This document shows positions 18,545 through 27,152 of a stretch of DNA of 64,000 nt, one piece after another. The first letter of the stretch is position 1; every line of letters starts with the position of its first letter. The notes beneath the pieces are model-generated. The model was not told the DNA's origin and ran no database searches. It saw nothing but the letters and a program-made list of their open reading frames with translations. Origin of the DNA: Pseudomonadota bacterium (lineage in GTDB: Bacteria; Pseudomonadota; Alphaproteobacteria; Rhizobiales; Rhizobiaceae); the NCBI GenBank assembly GCA_023419535.1, contig JAEZXX010000046.1, forward strand, positions 62,001 through 126,000. Reading direction: 5' to 3'. Position numbers and translations under genes: made by a program.

Positions 18545-19303
18545 TCAGGCCTTGGGCGGCACGTAGCGCTCCCAGCCCCGCGGCATCAGATGGTCCTGCG
18601 GCTGGAAGCGGATCTTGTAGTCCATCTTGCGCGAGCCATCGACCCAGTAGCCGAGATAGAGATAGGGCAGGCCCATCGCCTTGGCGCGCGCGATGTGGTC
18701 GAGGATCATGAGCGTGCCGAGGCTTCGCCCCGCCTCGTCCGGGTCGAAGAACGAATAGACCATGGACAGGCCGTCGCCCATCACGTCCGACAGGGCGACG
18801 GCGAGGAGCTCGCCGTCCGAACGCTCCGAAAAGGCCGAGTCGGGCCCGCGCCGCCGATACTGCACGAGGCGCGTGTCGACCTGGCTGTCCTCCACCATCA
18901 TCGAATAGTCGAGGACGCTCATCTCCGACATGCCGCCGCCGGTGTGGCGCGCTTCGAGATAGCGCCGGAAGAGGGCGTACTGCTCGCTGGAGGCGCTGGC
19001 CAGGGACATGCGGGCGACGAGATCGCGGTTGCGCTCCTCCACACGCTTCATCGATCGGGTCGGCTGGAAGGCGTCCACGACGATCCGGATCGAGACGCAG
19101 GCCCGGCACCGTTCGCAGGCGGGGCGGTAGGCGATGTTCTGGGAGCGGCGGAAGCCGCCCTGCGTCAGAAGGTCGAGAAGGTCGGGCGAGCGCGGACCGA
19201 CGAGATGGGTGAACACCTTCCGCTCGAACTGGCCCGGCAGATAGGGGCAGACCGACGGGGAGGTCAGGTAGAACTGCGGCGTATGGTGCGGATGGGCGGT
19301 CAT
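18545..19303 (-). CDS. bpt: Aspartate/glutamate leucyltransferase (Bpt)
   Basis: The 252-residue protein transfers leucine from Leu-tRNA to N-terminal Asp or Glu, marking proteins for ClpAP in the N-end rule pathway. The N-terminal ATE domain has the conserved cysteines in SVCPYLPGQ and ACERCRACVSIR. The C-terminal ATE domain contains MVYSFFDPD, SLGTLMILDHI and YLYLGYWVDG. The length is usual. It lies upstream of an RDD gene and hemB on the same strand but is separated from them by an oppositely spaced gap, so co-regulation is not implied. Confidence 0.92.
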   Translation of the reverse strand: MTAHPHHTPQFYLTSPSVCPYLPGQFERKVFTHLVGPRSPDLLDLLTQGGFRRSQNIAYRPACERCRACVSIRIVVDAFQPTRSMKRVEERNRDLVARMSLASASSEQYALFRRYLEARHTGGGMSEMSVLDYSMMVEDSQVDTRLVQYRRRGPDSAFSERSDGELLAVALSDVMGDGLSMVYSFFDPDEAGRSLGTLMILDHIARAKAMGLPYLYLGYWVDGSRKMDYKIRFQPQDHLMPRGWERYVPPKA

Positions 19304-19395
19304 GTCAGCATCGACCCGGCGGCGCAGCGGCCATTACCCCGCGGCGCCACAGAATGGCGCAAACCGCGCCGGCCGGAAAGAGCAAAGCCGCTCGA

Positions 19396-19872
19396 TCAGG
19401 CGTGGCGGCGCACGGCGACCGTGCCGAGCAGCAGATCGTGCAGCATCTGCTTGCGCTGCGTAAACAGCGGGAAGAGATAGACGAAGACGTTCAGGATCGA
19501 GAAGGACGCCCAGAACAGGACGGCGTGCAGCACCGCCAGCGGCGGATCGATGCGCCCGCCGTCGAGCCGGGCGAGGCGCACGCCGAAGAGCCGCATGCCC
19601 GGCGTCGACTGCGCGGCGCCGCCGAGCGTGAAGGCGACGTAGAGGATCGCGACCGCCGGGAACAGGAAGGCGTAGAGCGCCCAGCCGAGCGACAGGGTCA
19701 CGATGCCCAGCACCCCGATGACGAGCGCGGCGGGGATCGAGAGCAGGAGGATCGCGAAACAGTCGAAGAGGAACGCAAAGGACCGACGCGAGCGCACGCC
19801 CGAATAGATGCGCATCTCGTCGACCAACGCGGTCTGCGCGAGATCGGGACGAAGGTTCGCGGTGTCGGTCAT
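19396..19872 (-). CDS. RDD family membrane protein
   Basis: The 158-residue protein has the RDD family layout: a first membrane segment after RRSFAFLFDCFAILLL (Arg and Asp at conserved places), a second hydrophobic hairpin near residues 65-95, STPGMRLFGVRLAR, and a third segment near residues 115-140. The C-terminal motif QMLHDLLLGTVAVRR matches the family end. Function is unknown; some members are linked to ion transport. It lies 73 bases downstream of hemB and probably shares its transcript. Confidence 0.85.
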   Translation of the reverse strand: MTDTANLRPDLAQTALVDEMRIYSGVRSRRSFAFLFDCFAILLLSIPAALVIGVLGIVTLSLGWALYAFLFPAVAILYVAFTLGGAAQSTPGMRLFGVRLARLDGGRIDPPLAVLHAVLFWASFSILNVFVYLFPLFTQRKQMLHDLLLGTVAVRRHA

Positions 19873-19945
19873 TTCAGGCGGTGCCTTTCGTTCGTGTGCG
19901 CCCCACAGATGGTGTGGAGGACGCCCGCGCGCAACGTCGACGACC

Positions 19946-20974
19946 TCAGCGCGCCCGCAGCCGCTGCGCCATGCGCGGCGCGAAGTAGGTCAGGATGCCG
20001 CTCGCGCCGGCACGCTTGTAGGCGATCAGGGTCTCCTCCATGGCCGCGTCGGCGTCGAGGAATCCGCGCTCGGCCGCGGCCATCACCATCGCGTACTCGC
20101 CGGACGTCTGGTAGGCGAAGGTCGGCAGGTCGAGCTCGCGCGACAGGCGGGACAGAATGTCGAGATAGGGCAGACCCGGCTTGACCATGATCATGTCGGC
20201 GCCCTCCGAGACGTCCTGGCGCGCCTCGCGGATCGCCTCGTCGGAATTGCCCATGTCCATCTGGTAGGTGCGCTTGTCGCCCTTCAGCGCCGAGGTCGAG
20301 CCGACGGCGTCGCGGAAGGGGGCGTAGAAAGCCGAGGCGTATTTGGCGGCGTAGGACATGATCATCGCGTCGCCGTGGCCGGCCGCGTCGAGCGCGGCCC
20401 GGATGCAGGCGACGCGTCCGTCCATCATATCGGACGGGCCGAGGATGTCGCAGCCGGCCTGCGCCTGCACCACCGCCTGGCGGCAGAGCACCTCGACGGT
20501 CTCGTCGTTGACGATGCGTCCGTCCCGCACGATCCCGTCGTGGCCGTGGCTCGTATAGGGGTCGAGCGCGACGTCGCAGAGGATGCCGATGCCGGGCACC
20601 GCCGCCTTGATGGCGCGCGTGGCCCGGCACACGAGATTGCCTGGGTCGAGCGCCAGCGAGCCGGTCTCGTCCCGGCTGGAGGCGTCGGTGAAGGGAAAGA
20701 GCGCGACGACGGGAATGCCGAGATCGGTGGCGCGCCTCGCCGCCTCCGCGCAATCCTCGACGCTGAGCCGGTCGACGCCGGGCATGGAGGCGACGGGCTC
20801 GGGCGCGCCCGAACCCTCGCGCACGAAGATCGGCCAGATGAGATCGGCGCTCCCCACGGCGCTCTCGCGCACCAGTCGGCGCGACCAGTCGCTCTGCCGC
20901 AGCCGCCGCAGCCGCCGTCCGCCCGTCGCCTCGTCGATGCGGCGCGTGATGGCCGCGGTGTCCTGGACTGTCAT
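19946..20974 (-). CDS. hemB: Delta-aminolevulinic acid dehydratase (porphobilinogen synthase)
   Basis: The 342-residue enzyme condenses two 5-aminolevulinate molecules to porphobilinogen in haem synthesis. The catalytic lysines are in MSYAAKYASAFY and MVKPGLPYLDI. The metal site reads DVALDPYTSHGHDG: Asp and Ala replace the cysteines of zinc enzymes, so this is the magnesium-dependent type common in alphaproteobacteria. The start is the ATG at 20974 (MTVQDTAAITRR); a much longer reading frame upstream has no conserved sequence and crosses the divergent gene. Confidence 0.93.
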   Translation of the reverse strand: MTVQDTAAITRRIDEATGGRRLRRLRQSDWSRRLVRESAVGSADLIWPIFVREGSGAPEPVASMPGVDRLSVEDCAEAARRATDLGIPVVALFPFTDASSRDETGSLALDPGNLVCRATRAIKAAVPGIGILCDVALDPYTSHGHDGIVRDGRIVNDETVEVLCRQAVVQAQAGCDILGPSDMMDGRVACIRAALDAAGHGDAMIMSYAAKYASAFYAPFRDAVGSTSALKGDKRTYQMDMGNSDEAIREARQDVSEGADMIMVKPGLPYLDILSRLSRELDLPTFAYQTSGEYAMVMAAAERGFLDADAAMEETLIAYKRAGASGILTYFAPRMAQRLRAR

Positions 20975-21163
20975 GGGATGGCCCGTCTTCGCTCGTCGGC
21001 GCCGTTCTAAAGACCTTGGTCGCCCGGCGGCAAGCCGCCGAACCCGGGAGCGGGCTGGACAGTTTGACCAAGGCCCCGCGTTGACGCCCGGTCCCGCGGC
21101 TTCTAGCCTTCCGGCGAAGGGCCGCTCGAGCCTGCTGTAGTATCGGCGAGCCGGGGGCATGCC

Positions 21164-21586
21164 TTGACCATCGAAGTCTTCAAGCGGCGACGGGACCTGT
21201 CCCTGCCGCGGCGTCTGTCGATCTGGCTGTGCCGGCTGAGCGCCGTGGCGCTGTTCGGCGTCGGGCTCGCCTACTGGGTGCGGCTCGTGGGCGTCTTCGA
21301 CGGACCCTTGTGGCGCTTCGACCTGATGCCGCTGCAATGGCGGATGGCCGCGCCGGCGCTCGCCGTCCTGTGCCCGATCGCGGGGGTGGGGCTGTGGATG
21401 CCGGTCTCCTGGGGCATCGTCGTGTGGGTCGTCGTCGCGCTCGTCGAGGCCTTCATGGTCCTCGCCCTGCCGCCGGGCCTGGCGGCCCACCCGGCGGTGC
21501 TCGGCGGGCATCTGGCCGGCCTCGGCCTTCTGCTCGCCCTCGCGCTGATCGACGCCGTCCTGCGGCGGCGCGCCGACACGGTGTAG
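21164..21586 (+). CDS. DUF6163 family membrane protein
   Basis: The 140-residue protein probably starts with TTG (MTIEVFKRRR). A positively charged N-terminus is followed by four hydrophobic segments (about residues 24-44, 64-84, 86-104 and 110-131), so it is an inner-membrane protein. Its position directly before a MarR-type regulator is the usual context of DUF6163 in Hyphomicrobiales. No function is known. It diverges from hemB. Confidence 0.72.
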   Translation: MTIEVFKRRRDLSLPRRLSIWLCRLSAVALFGVGLAYWVRLVGVFDGPLWRFDLMPLQWRMAAPALAVLCPIAGVGLWMPVSWGIVVWVVVALVEAFMVLALPPGLAAHPAVLGGHLAGLGLLLALALIDAVLRRRADTV

Positions 21587-21640
21587 AATTCCTGAACCGA
21601 AGATACACGTTCGATTAGCCAAATCTTTGATCGGGCTGAT

Positions 21641-21679
21641 GTAACGTCGCATTAAGGCTGGGGTTTAAGTCGAATTTTA
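21641..21679 (+). promoter_or_regulatory. Two candidate CtrA boxes upstream of ldtR
   Basis: Two near-matches to the CtrA consensus TTAA-N7-TTAA stand in tandem in an AT-rich gap of a high-GC genome: GTAA-N7-TTAA at 21641-21655 and TTAA-N7-TTTA at 21665-21679. Each matches 7 of 8 defined bases. They lie 77-115 bases before the ldtR start, close to where a promoter should be. Binding by CtrA is inference. Confidence 0.45.
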
Positions 21680-21755
21680 GAGGGGCGCGCTAATTTCTGT
21701 CTCAAGGATGGAGCCGGTACTGACGGTTCCCAGAAGCAACGACGGGGCAGATACT

Positions 21756-22268
21756 ATGGCCGATCCGAAGATGAACCGCAGCGAGCTGGCCGCGACCGAG
21801 GAAAAGGTCGAGCTGAAGTCGCTCTACCTCGAAACGCTGCATCTGGTGGAGCGGCTGCACCGCCGGCTGCTCGACGTCATCAAGGACGAGTTCGACCGCA
21901 ACGGGCGCACCGACATCAACGCGGTGCAGGCGCTCCTCCTCTTCAACATCGGAGACTCGGTGCTGACGGCGGGCGAGCTGCGCTCGCGCGGCTTCTATCT
22001 CGGATCCAACGTCTCCTACAATCTGAAGAAGCTCGTCGAGCTCGGCTTCATCGACCACCAGAAGTCCCGCGTCGACCGCCGCTCGGTCCGCGTCTCGCTG
22101 ACCAAGGAGGGTCTGGCCATCGCCGAGATCGTCTCCGAGCTCTACGAGCGCCACATCGGCTCGATCGACAAGGTGGGCGGCCTCGACGAGCAGGAGTTCC
22201 AGAAGATGAACAAGGCCCTGCAGCGCCTCGACCGCTTCTGGAACGACTCGATCATGTACCGCCTCTGA
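21756..22268 (+). CDS. ldtR: MarR-family transcriptional regulator LdtR
   Basis: The 170-residue winged-helix protein closely fits LdtR, known from Liberibacter and Sinorhizobium as a regulator of L,D-transpeptidase, osmotic tolerance and motility. The DNA-binding part includes VLTAGELRSRGFYLGSNVSY and the wing SRVDRRSVRVSLT. Helices at both ends form the dimer. The ATG at 21756 is preceded by GGGGCAG at a good distance; the upstream ATG at 21708 has AAGG too close to it. A long AT-rich leader with candidate CtrA boxes precedes it and a hairpin terminator follows. Confidence 0.85.
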   Translation: MADPKMNRSELAATEEKVELKSLYLETLHLVERLHRRLLDVIKDEFDRNGRTDINAVQALLLFNIGDSVLTAGELRSRGFYLGSNVSYNLKKLVELGFIDHQKSRVDRRSVRVSLTKEGLAIAEIVSELYERHIGSIDKVGGLDEQEFQKMNKALQRLDRFWNDSIMYRL

Positions 22269-22332
22269 GGCCGCCCGGCGCATCCGATCCAGCGTCGGGA
22301 CGGCGTTCCTCCGGCCGCTTCGACGCAAGACG

Positions 22333-22367
22333 GGCCTCGCTCCCTCGTCCGGGGTGCGGGGCCTTTT
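22333..22367 (+). terminator. Rho-independent terminator after ldtR
   Basis: GGCCTCGC (22333-22340) pairs with GCGGGGCC (22356-22363), with one G-U pair, and is followed by four T residues. It ends the ldtR transcript before the lipid-kinase-like gene. Confidence 0.6.
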
Positions 22368-22486
22368 CGCGTCCCCTCGCGAGCCCGCACGTCACGCCCT
22401 CGCGTCAGGAGCCCGCCGCCGCTGACCTGTCGCCCGCGCGCGCTAGGTTTCCCGTCGGCGAATGATCCCGGCCCAAGGTCCTCGAC

Positions 22487-23437
22487 ATGAACTCCACTGC
22501 ACTCAAGGCGACGCTGCTCCACAATCCGAAATCGTCGATGTCCCGCTGGCGGGCCGACGAGATCGTCGCGGCGCTGCACGAGGGCGGCTACGAGCCGAGC
22601 TACCACTCCACCAAGGAGAAGGGGTGGAAGAAGGCTGCGGCGGAGGCGAAGGGCCGGCTGATCGTCGCCGGCGGCGACGGAACGGTCGCGAAGGTCTGCA
22701 AGCTGCCGGAGACCGACCGGCACCACATCGCCATCCTGCCGACCGGCGGGGCGAACAACATCGCGTCCTCCTTCGGCATCTTCGGCGATCCGCTGGAGCT
22801 GGCGCGCGACCTCCAGTCGCTCCAGACCCATGTCTACCGGATCGGCACGGTGAAGGGGCACGAGGACATCGACAGCTTCTGCGAGGGCGTCGGGGTCGGC
22901 GCCCTCGCCGCGATCGCCGGCATGGTGCCCAACGACATGGAGCGCGACGCCAAGCGCGAAGCGGGCCGCAAGGCTCTCCAGGAGGTGCTGGCGGAGGCCG
23001 AGCCGGTCGAGATCGAGATGACGCTCGACGGCGCGCCCTGGAACGAGCCCTCCTTGATGGTGGAGATCCTCATCATCTCGACCATCGGCCCGAGTCTCAT
23101 GCTGGCGCCGGGCCACGATCCGGCCTCCGACCGCTTCACCATCCGCTGGCTGCCGGAGGGCGACCGCGAGGTGATGATCGAGTGGCTGAACGCGCCCGAG
23201 GACGGCCCGCCGCCCTTGAAGGAGGCCTCGGCGCACAAGGTCCAGCTGAAGACGAGCTCGATCATGCGCATCGACGACGCGACTCAGAAGAAGGGCGGGA
23301 AGGTCACGCTGTCGCTCGACGGACGGCACGTCGACATCCTCGTGCCGCCCAAGCGCGACGGGACGGCCGAGGCTGCAGATCCCGTGGAGGACGACGCCGA
23401 GCCGTCGGCCGGCGACAACGGCCGGCCGACGGGATGA
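22487..23437 (+). CDS. Diacylglycerol/lipid kinase catalytic-domain protein
   Basis: The 316-residue protein has the DAGK catalytic fold signature: VAGGDGTVAKV near residue 63 (GGDGT motif) and LPTGGANNIASSFGIF near residue 85, which replaces the more common LPLGTGNDFAR. The N-terminal NPKS stretch is also family-typical. Relatives phosphorylate diacylglycerol, ceramide or sphingosine with ATP. The middle and C-terminal region diverges from YegS and DgkB, so the lipid is not known. The last 30 residues are acidic and disordered in appearance. The gene stands alone between ldtR and tRNA-Lys. Confidence 0.78.
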   Translation: MNSTALKATLLHNPKSSMSRWRADEIVAALHEGGYEPSYHSTKEKGWKKAAAEAKGRLIVAGGDGTVAKVCKLPETDRHHIAILPTGGANNIASSFGIFGDPLELARDLQSLQTHVYRIGTVKGHEDIDSFCEGVGVGALAAIAGMVPNDMERDAKREAGRKALQEVLAEAEPVEIEMTLDGAPWNEPSLMVEILIISTIGPSLMLAPGHDPASDRFTIRWLPEGDREVMIEWLNAPEDGPPPLKEASAHKVQLKTSSIMRIDDATQKKGGKVTLSLDGRHVDILVPPKRDGTAEAADPVEDDAEPSAGDNGRPTG

Positions 23438-23525
23438 TCGACGAAAAGGGGGTGGACAGGCGGGACGCTTGTCGCTAGAAGCCGCCCATCAGCGCTGCAC
23501 CGGCGAGTTCGGAGCGGCGTTTTCC

Positions 23526-23601
<76 letters not shown>

Positions 23602-23717
23602 TTCTTCTCTACCACTGGGACGGCGAACTCGGAACGATCCGATAGCGCCTGGGCGGTCGAACGACAGGTCGCACGGTCGCTCGCAAACCCCCAACAGTCT
23701 GGCGTGCGGACGGGAGA

Positions 23718-24023
23718 TCAGGCGGCCTCCCGCGCTCTCGGTTCGATCTTGGCGAGTTCGTCCCTTTTCGCCTCTTCCTCGATATGAAGCTCATAGGCGC
23801 GCTGAATGTTCAGCCACATCTCGGCGGATGATCCGAAGTAGCGGCCGAGGCGAAGGGCGGTGTCCGTGCTGATGCCGACCTCTTCCTTCACGATCCGCTC
23901 GATGCGGGTACGAGGGAGGTTGAGAGCCTTGGCGAGAGCACCGGCACTCAGATCGAGGGGGATGAGGTACTCCTCTCGGAGAACTTCGCCGGGATGGATG
24001 GGGCGGGACAGACTGAGTGCCAT
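23718..24023 (-). CDS. higA: HigA-family antitoxin
   Basis: The 101-residue protein is a HigA/VapI-type antitoxin with an Xre-like helix-turn-helix. It shows HPGEVLREEYL at the N-terminus, LAKALNLPRTRIERIVKEE as the DNA-binding helices, and WLNIQRAYEL, all family-typical. It should neutralise the neighbouring HigB toxin and repress the pair. AGGAG stands 8 bases before the ATG. It is the second gene, 59 bases after higB; that spacer is almost filled by a palindromic repeat. Its own start signal may allow antitoxin translation independently of the toxin. Confidence 0.9.
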   Translation of the reverse strand: MALSLSRPIHPGEVLREEYLIPLDLSAGALAKALNLPRTRIERIVKEEVGISTDTALRLGRYFGSSAEMWLNIQRAYELHIEEEAKRDELAKIEPRAREAA

Positions 24024-24046
24024 GATGGGCTCCTAGAATGGGGCAG

Positions 24047-24081
24047 GCTTTCCGAAATCGATTTCGGTCTTGGGCCGATGC
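24047..24081. repeat. Palindromic repeat, copy 1, between higB and higA
   Basis: The stretch contains a perfect 16-base palindrome CCGAAATCGATTTCGG (24052-24067) followed by GGGCCGATGC. It aligns over about 36 bases with the element between rnc and era, sharing GCTTTCCGAAA, TCGATT and GGGCCGATGC. It fills the spacer between toxin stop and antitoxin start and could fold in the mRNA. Confidence 0.6.
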
Positions 24082-24082
24082 C

Positions 24083-24364
24083 TTAGTGGTAATCGACGAT
24101 CTCCACGTCTTCGGCACCGGCCTGCGTCCAGCGGAAGCAGACGCGCCATTGGTCGTTGATGCGGATGGAGTGCTGGCCGTCACGATCGCCGGACAGCTTC
24201 TCCAGCCGATTGCCCGGAGGCGAGCGAAGATCGTCCAACCGGATCGCTGCCTCGATCAGGAGGAGCTTGCGCTGAACGGCCTTCACGAGATCGGCAGGGA
24301 AGCCTTTGCCGACCGTGCCGGCGACGATTCCTTCGATCAGCCTGCCTTTGGTCGAAACGATCAT
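24083..24364 (-). CDS. higB: HigB-family toxin (RelE/ParE superfamily)
   Basis: The 93-residue protein matches HigB mRNA interferases, which cut mRNA on the ribosome. LRSPPGNRLEKLSGDRDGQHSI contains the family core (LxxPPxNxLExL..dR.GqySI), followed by INDQWRVCFRW and ending VEIVDYH. The start is the ATG at 24364, preceded by GAGGAG at a good distance. A longer upstream frame has no conserved residues and runs over the operators. It is the first gene of the pair, as usual for higBA. Confidence 0.9.
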   Translation of the reverse strand: MIVSTKGRLIEGIVAGTVGKGFPADLVKAVQRKLLLIEAAIRLDDLRSPPGNRLEKLSGDRDGQHSIRINDQWRVCFRWTQAGAEDVEIVDYH

Positions 24365-24381
24365 GCTCGCTCCTCGTGAAT

Positions 24382-24436
24382 GTATCATAGAGTGATACGT
24401 CGCGAATTGCAAGCCGAATGTATCAGCGGATGATAC
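24382..24436 (-). promoter_or_regulatory. Twin operator/promoter of higBA
   Basis: Two identical inverted repeats GTATCA-N5-TGATAC stand at 24382-24398 and 24420-24436, 38 bases apart centre to centre. Both are preceded on the plus strand by AAT. They lie 18-72 bases upstream of the higB start, in a strikingly AT-rich stretch. They are most likely binding sites of HigA for autorepression; this is inferred from position and symmetry. Confidence 0.7.
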
Positions 24437-24583
24437 CGACCGACGGGTGGATCCGAGGGGTGACGGGCTTGCAGGCGTCGTCCGGCCGCAGACCGCTTCG
24501 CGGAATAGATGGGAATGTCCGCAGCGCGTGCAGTTGTGATCGCCCGTCTCCGACGCCGACAAGCGCAGCGTCCTTCGTTCCCT

Positions 24584-27142
24584 TCAATCCGCCCCGAAGC
24601 GCTTCTTAGCCTTCGCCGTGATCGACTGGCGGACGTCTGCATAGACGTCCCACGGGTCGGGCTTGTCGAGGCGGGCGAGGATGTCCGCGGGGTGGAAGCC
24701 GTTGGCGGCGTCGAGACCCTCCAGTTCCTCCCACGTCACCGGGGTCGCGACCGGGGCGCCGGGGCGCGATCGCGTCGAATAGGGGGCGATCGCCGTCTGA
24801 CCGCGCTCGTTGCGCAGCCAGTCGACGAAGATGCGGCCCTTGCGCTTGGCCTTCGACATGGTCGAGACAAAGCGGGCCGGCTCGTCCGCCTCCATCTTGC
24901 GCGCCACGGCGCTGGCGAAGCCCTTCACCTCCGGCCAGCCCTGACGCCGCGACAGGGGCGCGACGACGTGGACGCCCTTGCCGCCGGTAACGAGCGGGAA
25001 GGTGACGAGGCCGACCTCCGCCAGCCGGTCGCGCAGTTCCGCAGCGGCCCGCTTCACGTCCGCAAAGCTCAAGGATTTGTCCGGGTCGAAGTCGAAGACG
25101 AGGCGGTCCGGGTTCTCCAGCCGGTCGTTCCGCGAGCCCCAGATGTGGAACTCCAGCGTGTTCATCTGGAGCGCCGCGACGAGGCCGCCGGCGTTCGAGA
25201 CCGAAAGGTAGACCGCCTTCTCCCCGTCCTTCTCGGTGACGTCCACATGGTCGATGGCGTCGGGGAAGCCGCCGGTGTCGTGCTTCTGGAAGAAGCAGGC
25301 CTTGGTCCGCCCCTGCGGGCAGCGCACGAGGGAGAGCGGCCGTCCGCCGGCATGGGCGAGCATGCGGTCCGCGACGGCCTCGTAATACCGCGCAAGATCG
25401 CCTTTGGTCAGGCCCTGGCTCTCGAAGACGACCCGGCCCGGCGAGGTCAGCCGCACGCCGGCGATCTCCACCGGTTCGCCGTCGCCCTTGCGCGTCGGCT
25501 TTGCCGCCGGCCTCTTCTTCTCCGCGCCGGTCGAGGCCGGGCGCTCGTCCACGACGGCAGCGGCCGGCTTGTCCTCGCGCAGGCCCTTGAACACGCCGTG
25601 CCGGACCGCGCCTTCGCCGGTGAGTTCGGTGAAGTCGATCTCCGCGACGATTTCGGGTTCGACGAAGCGCGCGCCTCGCGCAATCGCCCGCGGCAGGTCG
25701 GCGAAGGGGGACGTCTTGCGGGCCAGCTGTTCGAACCGGGCGGACAGATCGTCGAGCACGTCTTCGGTGAAGCCGGAGCCGACGCGGCCGCGATAGACGA
25801 GGCGGTCGCCCTCCAGGACGCCGACGAGAATGGAGGAGAAGGGACGGCCGGCCTTGTCGGAGGGCGAGTATCCGCCGATCACGAACTCCTGCCGCCGGGT
25901 GCATTTGGTCTTGAGCCACGCATTGCCGCGGCCGGCGCGGTAGGGCGCGTCGGCGCGCTTGGAGACGATCCCCTCGTGGCCGGACGCACAGATCTTCGAG
26001 AACACCGAGCCGCCGCTGCCGCGCACGTGCTCGCTGTAAAGGAGAGAGGCCTCGCCGGAGCCGGCGATGAGCGCCTTCAGCCGCTCCTTGCGCTCCACGA
26101 GCGGATGGTCGAGGAGACTCTCGCCGTCGATTTCCAGGAGGTCGAAGGCGAAGCAGGAGAGGGCGCCGCCGTCCGAGAGGGCCGCCTGCAGCGAGGAGAA
26201 GTCGGTCCGGCCCGACCGGTCGAAGGCGACGACCTCGCCGTCGATCAGGGCGCTGTCGCAGGCGAGGGCGCGCACGGCGGGCAGGATCGCGCCGAACTTT
26301 TCCGTCCAGTCCTTCTCGTTGCGCGTCCAGAGCCTGGCCTCGTCGCCGCTGCGCGCGATCAGCACGCGATAGCCGTCATATTTCAGCTCGTGCAGCCAGT
26401 CGCGTCCCGCCGGCGCTTCGTCCACGAGCGTCGCGAGCTGCAGCGGGCGGAAGCGTGGCAATGCGGGCGCCTTGCCGGACGACCCGGCCCGCTTCGACGC
26501 GGGCTGCGCCGCCCGCTCCGGTGGCTCCGTCCCGGCGGGGCGTTTGGTCGTCCGGCCCCAGACCTCGTCGCCCTTGGCGATCTGGTTCATCGTGCGGCCG
26601 GTCTTGACGCTGCGATCCTTCTTCAGGATGTCGCGCCGGTCCGAGGCGACCTCGTCCTTCTCCTTGATCAGCAGCCAGTTCTCGCGCGTTTCCTTGCCCC
26701 GCGGCTTCATGCGGACCAGCGCCCAATGGCCGGTCATCTTCTCGCCGTCGAGCTGCATCTTGATCGAGCCCTTGGCGAGCCCCTCCGCCATGTCCTCGCG
26801 CGGGGACCAGCGGCCGAAATCCCAGAGCATTACGGTGCCGCCGCCGTACTGGCCTTCCGGGATCGTGCCTTCGAAATCCCCGTAGTCCATCGGGTGGTCT
26901 TCCGTGCGCACGGCGAGGCGCTTGTCGGCCGGGTCGAGGCTCGGGCCGCGCGTCACCGCCCAGCTCTTCAGAACGCCCTCCCATTCCAGACGGAAGTCGT
27001 AATGGAGACGCGTCGCGTCATGCTTCTGGACGCAGAAGACGAGACCCTCCGCCGACGCCCGTCCGCCGGCGGGCTCCCGCGTCTTGGAGAAGTCGCGCTT
27101 CTCGCGATAGGCCTTCAGGAGGTCGGCGGCCGGCGTGCCCAT
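24584..27142 (-). CDS. ligD: Multidomain DNA ligase LigD (end joining)
   Basis: The 852-residue protein joins double-strand ends with Ku. Domain order is phosphoesterase (about 1-190, with HDATRLHYDFRLE and EDHPMDYGDFEG), ATP-dependent ligase (about 220-530, active lysine in ELKYDGYR), and polymerase/primase (about 560-850, with the metal aspartates in DFDPD). A charged linker rich in Ala, Lys and Arg separates ligase and polymerase. This order is typical of Pseudomonas and rhizobial LigD and differs from the mycobacterial order. ku lies 10 bases upstream, so the two form one operon. All three domains look intact. Confidence 0.95.
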   Translation of the reverse strand: MGTPAADLLKAYREKRDFSKTREPAGGRASAEGLVFCVQKHDATRLHYDFRLEWEGVLKSWAVTRGPSLDPADKRLAVRTEDHPMDYGDFEGTIPEGQYGGGTVMLWDFGRWSPREDMAEGLAKGSIKMQLDGEKMTGHWALVRMKPRGKETRENWLLIKEKDEVASDRRDILKKDRSVKTGRTMNQIAKGDEVWGRTTKRPAGTEPPERAAQPASKRAGSSGKAPALPRFRPLQLATLVDEAPAGRDWLHELKYDGYRVLIARSGDEARLWTRNEKDWTEKFGAILPAVRALACDSALIDGEVVAFDRSGRTDFSSLQAALSDGGALSCFAFDLLEIDGESLLDHPLVERKERLKALIAGSGEASLLYSEHVRGSGGSVFSKICASGHEGIVSKRADAPYRAGRGNAWLKTKCTRRQEFVIGGYSPSDKAGRPFSSILVGVLEGDRLVYRGRVGSGFTEDVLDDLSARFEQLARKTSPFADLPRAIARGARFVEPEIVAEIDFTELTGEGAVRHGVFKGLREDKPAAAVVDERPASTGAEKKRPAAKPTRKGDGEPVEIAGVRLTSPGRVVFESQGLTKGDLARYYEAVADRMLAHAGGRPLSLVRCPQGRTKACFFQKHDTGGFPDAIDHVDVTEKDGEKAVYLSVSNAGGLVAALQMNTLEFHIWGSRNDRLENPDRLVFDFDPDKSLSFADVKRAAAELRDRLAEVGLVTFPLVTGGKGVHVVAPLSRRQGWPEVKGFASAVARKMEADEPARFVSTMSKAKRKGRIFVDWLRNERGQTAIAPYSTRSRPGAPVATPVTWEELEGLDAANGFHPADILARLDKPDPWDVYADVRQSITAKAKKRFGAD

Positions 27143-27152
27143 CGCGCCCGCC

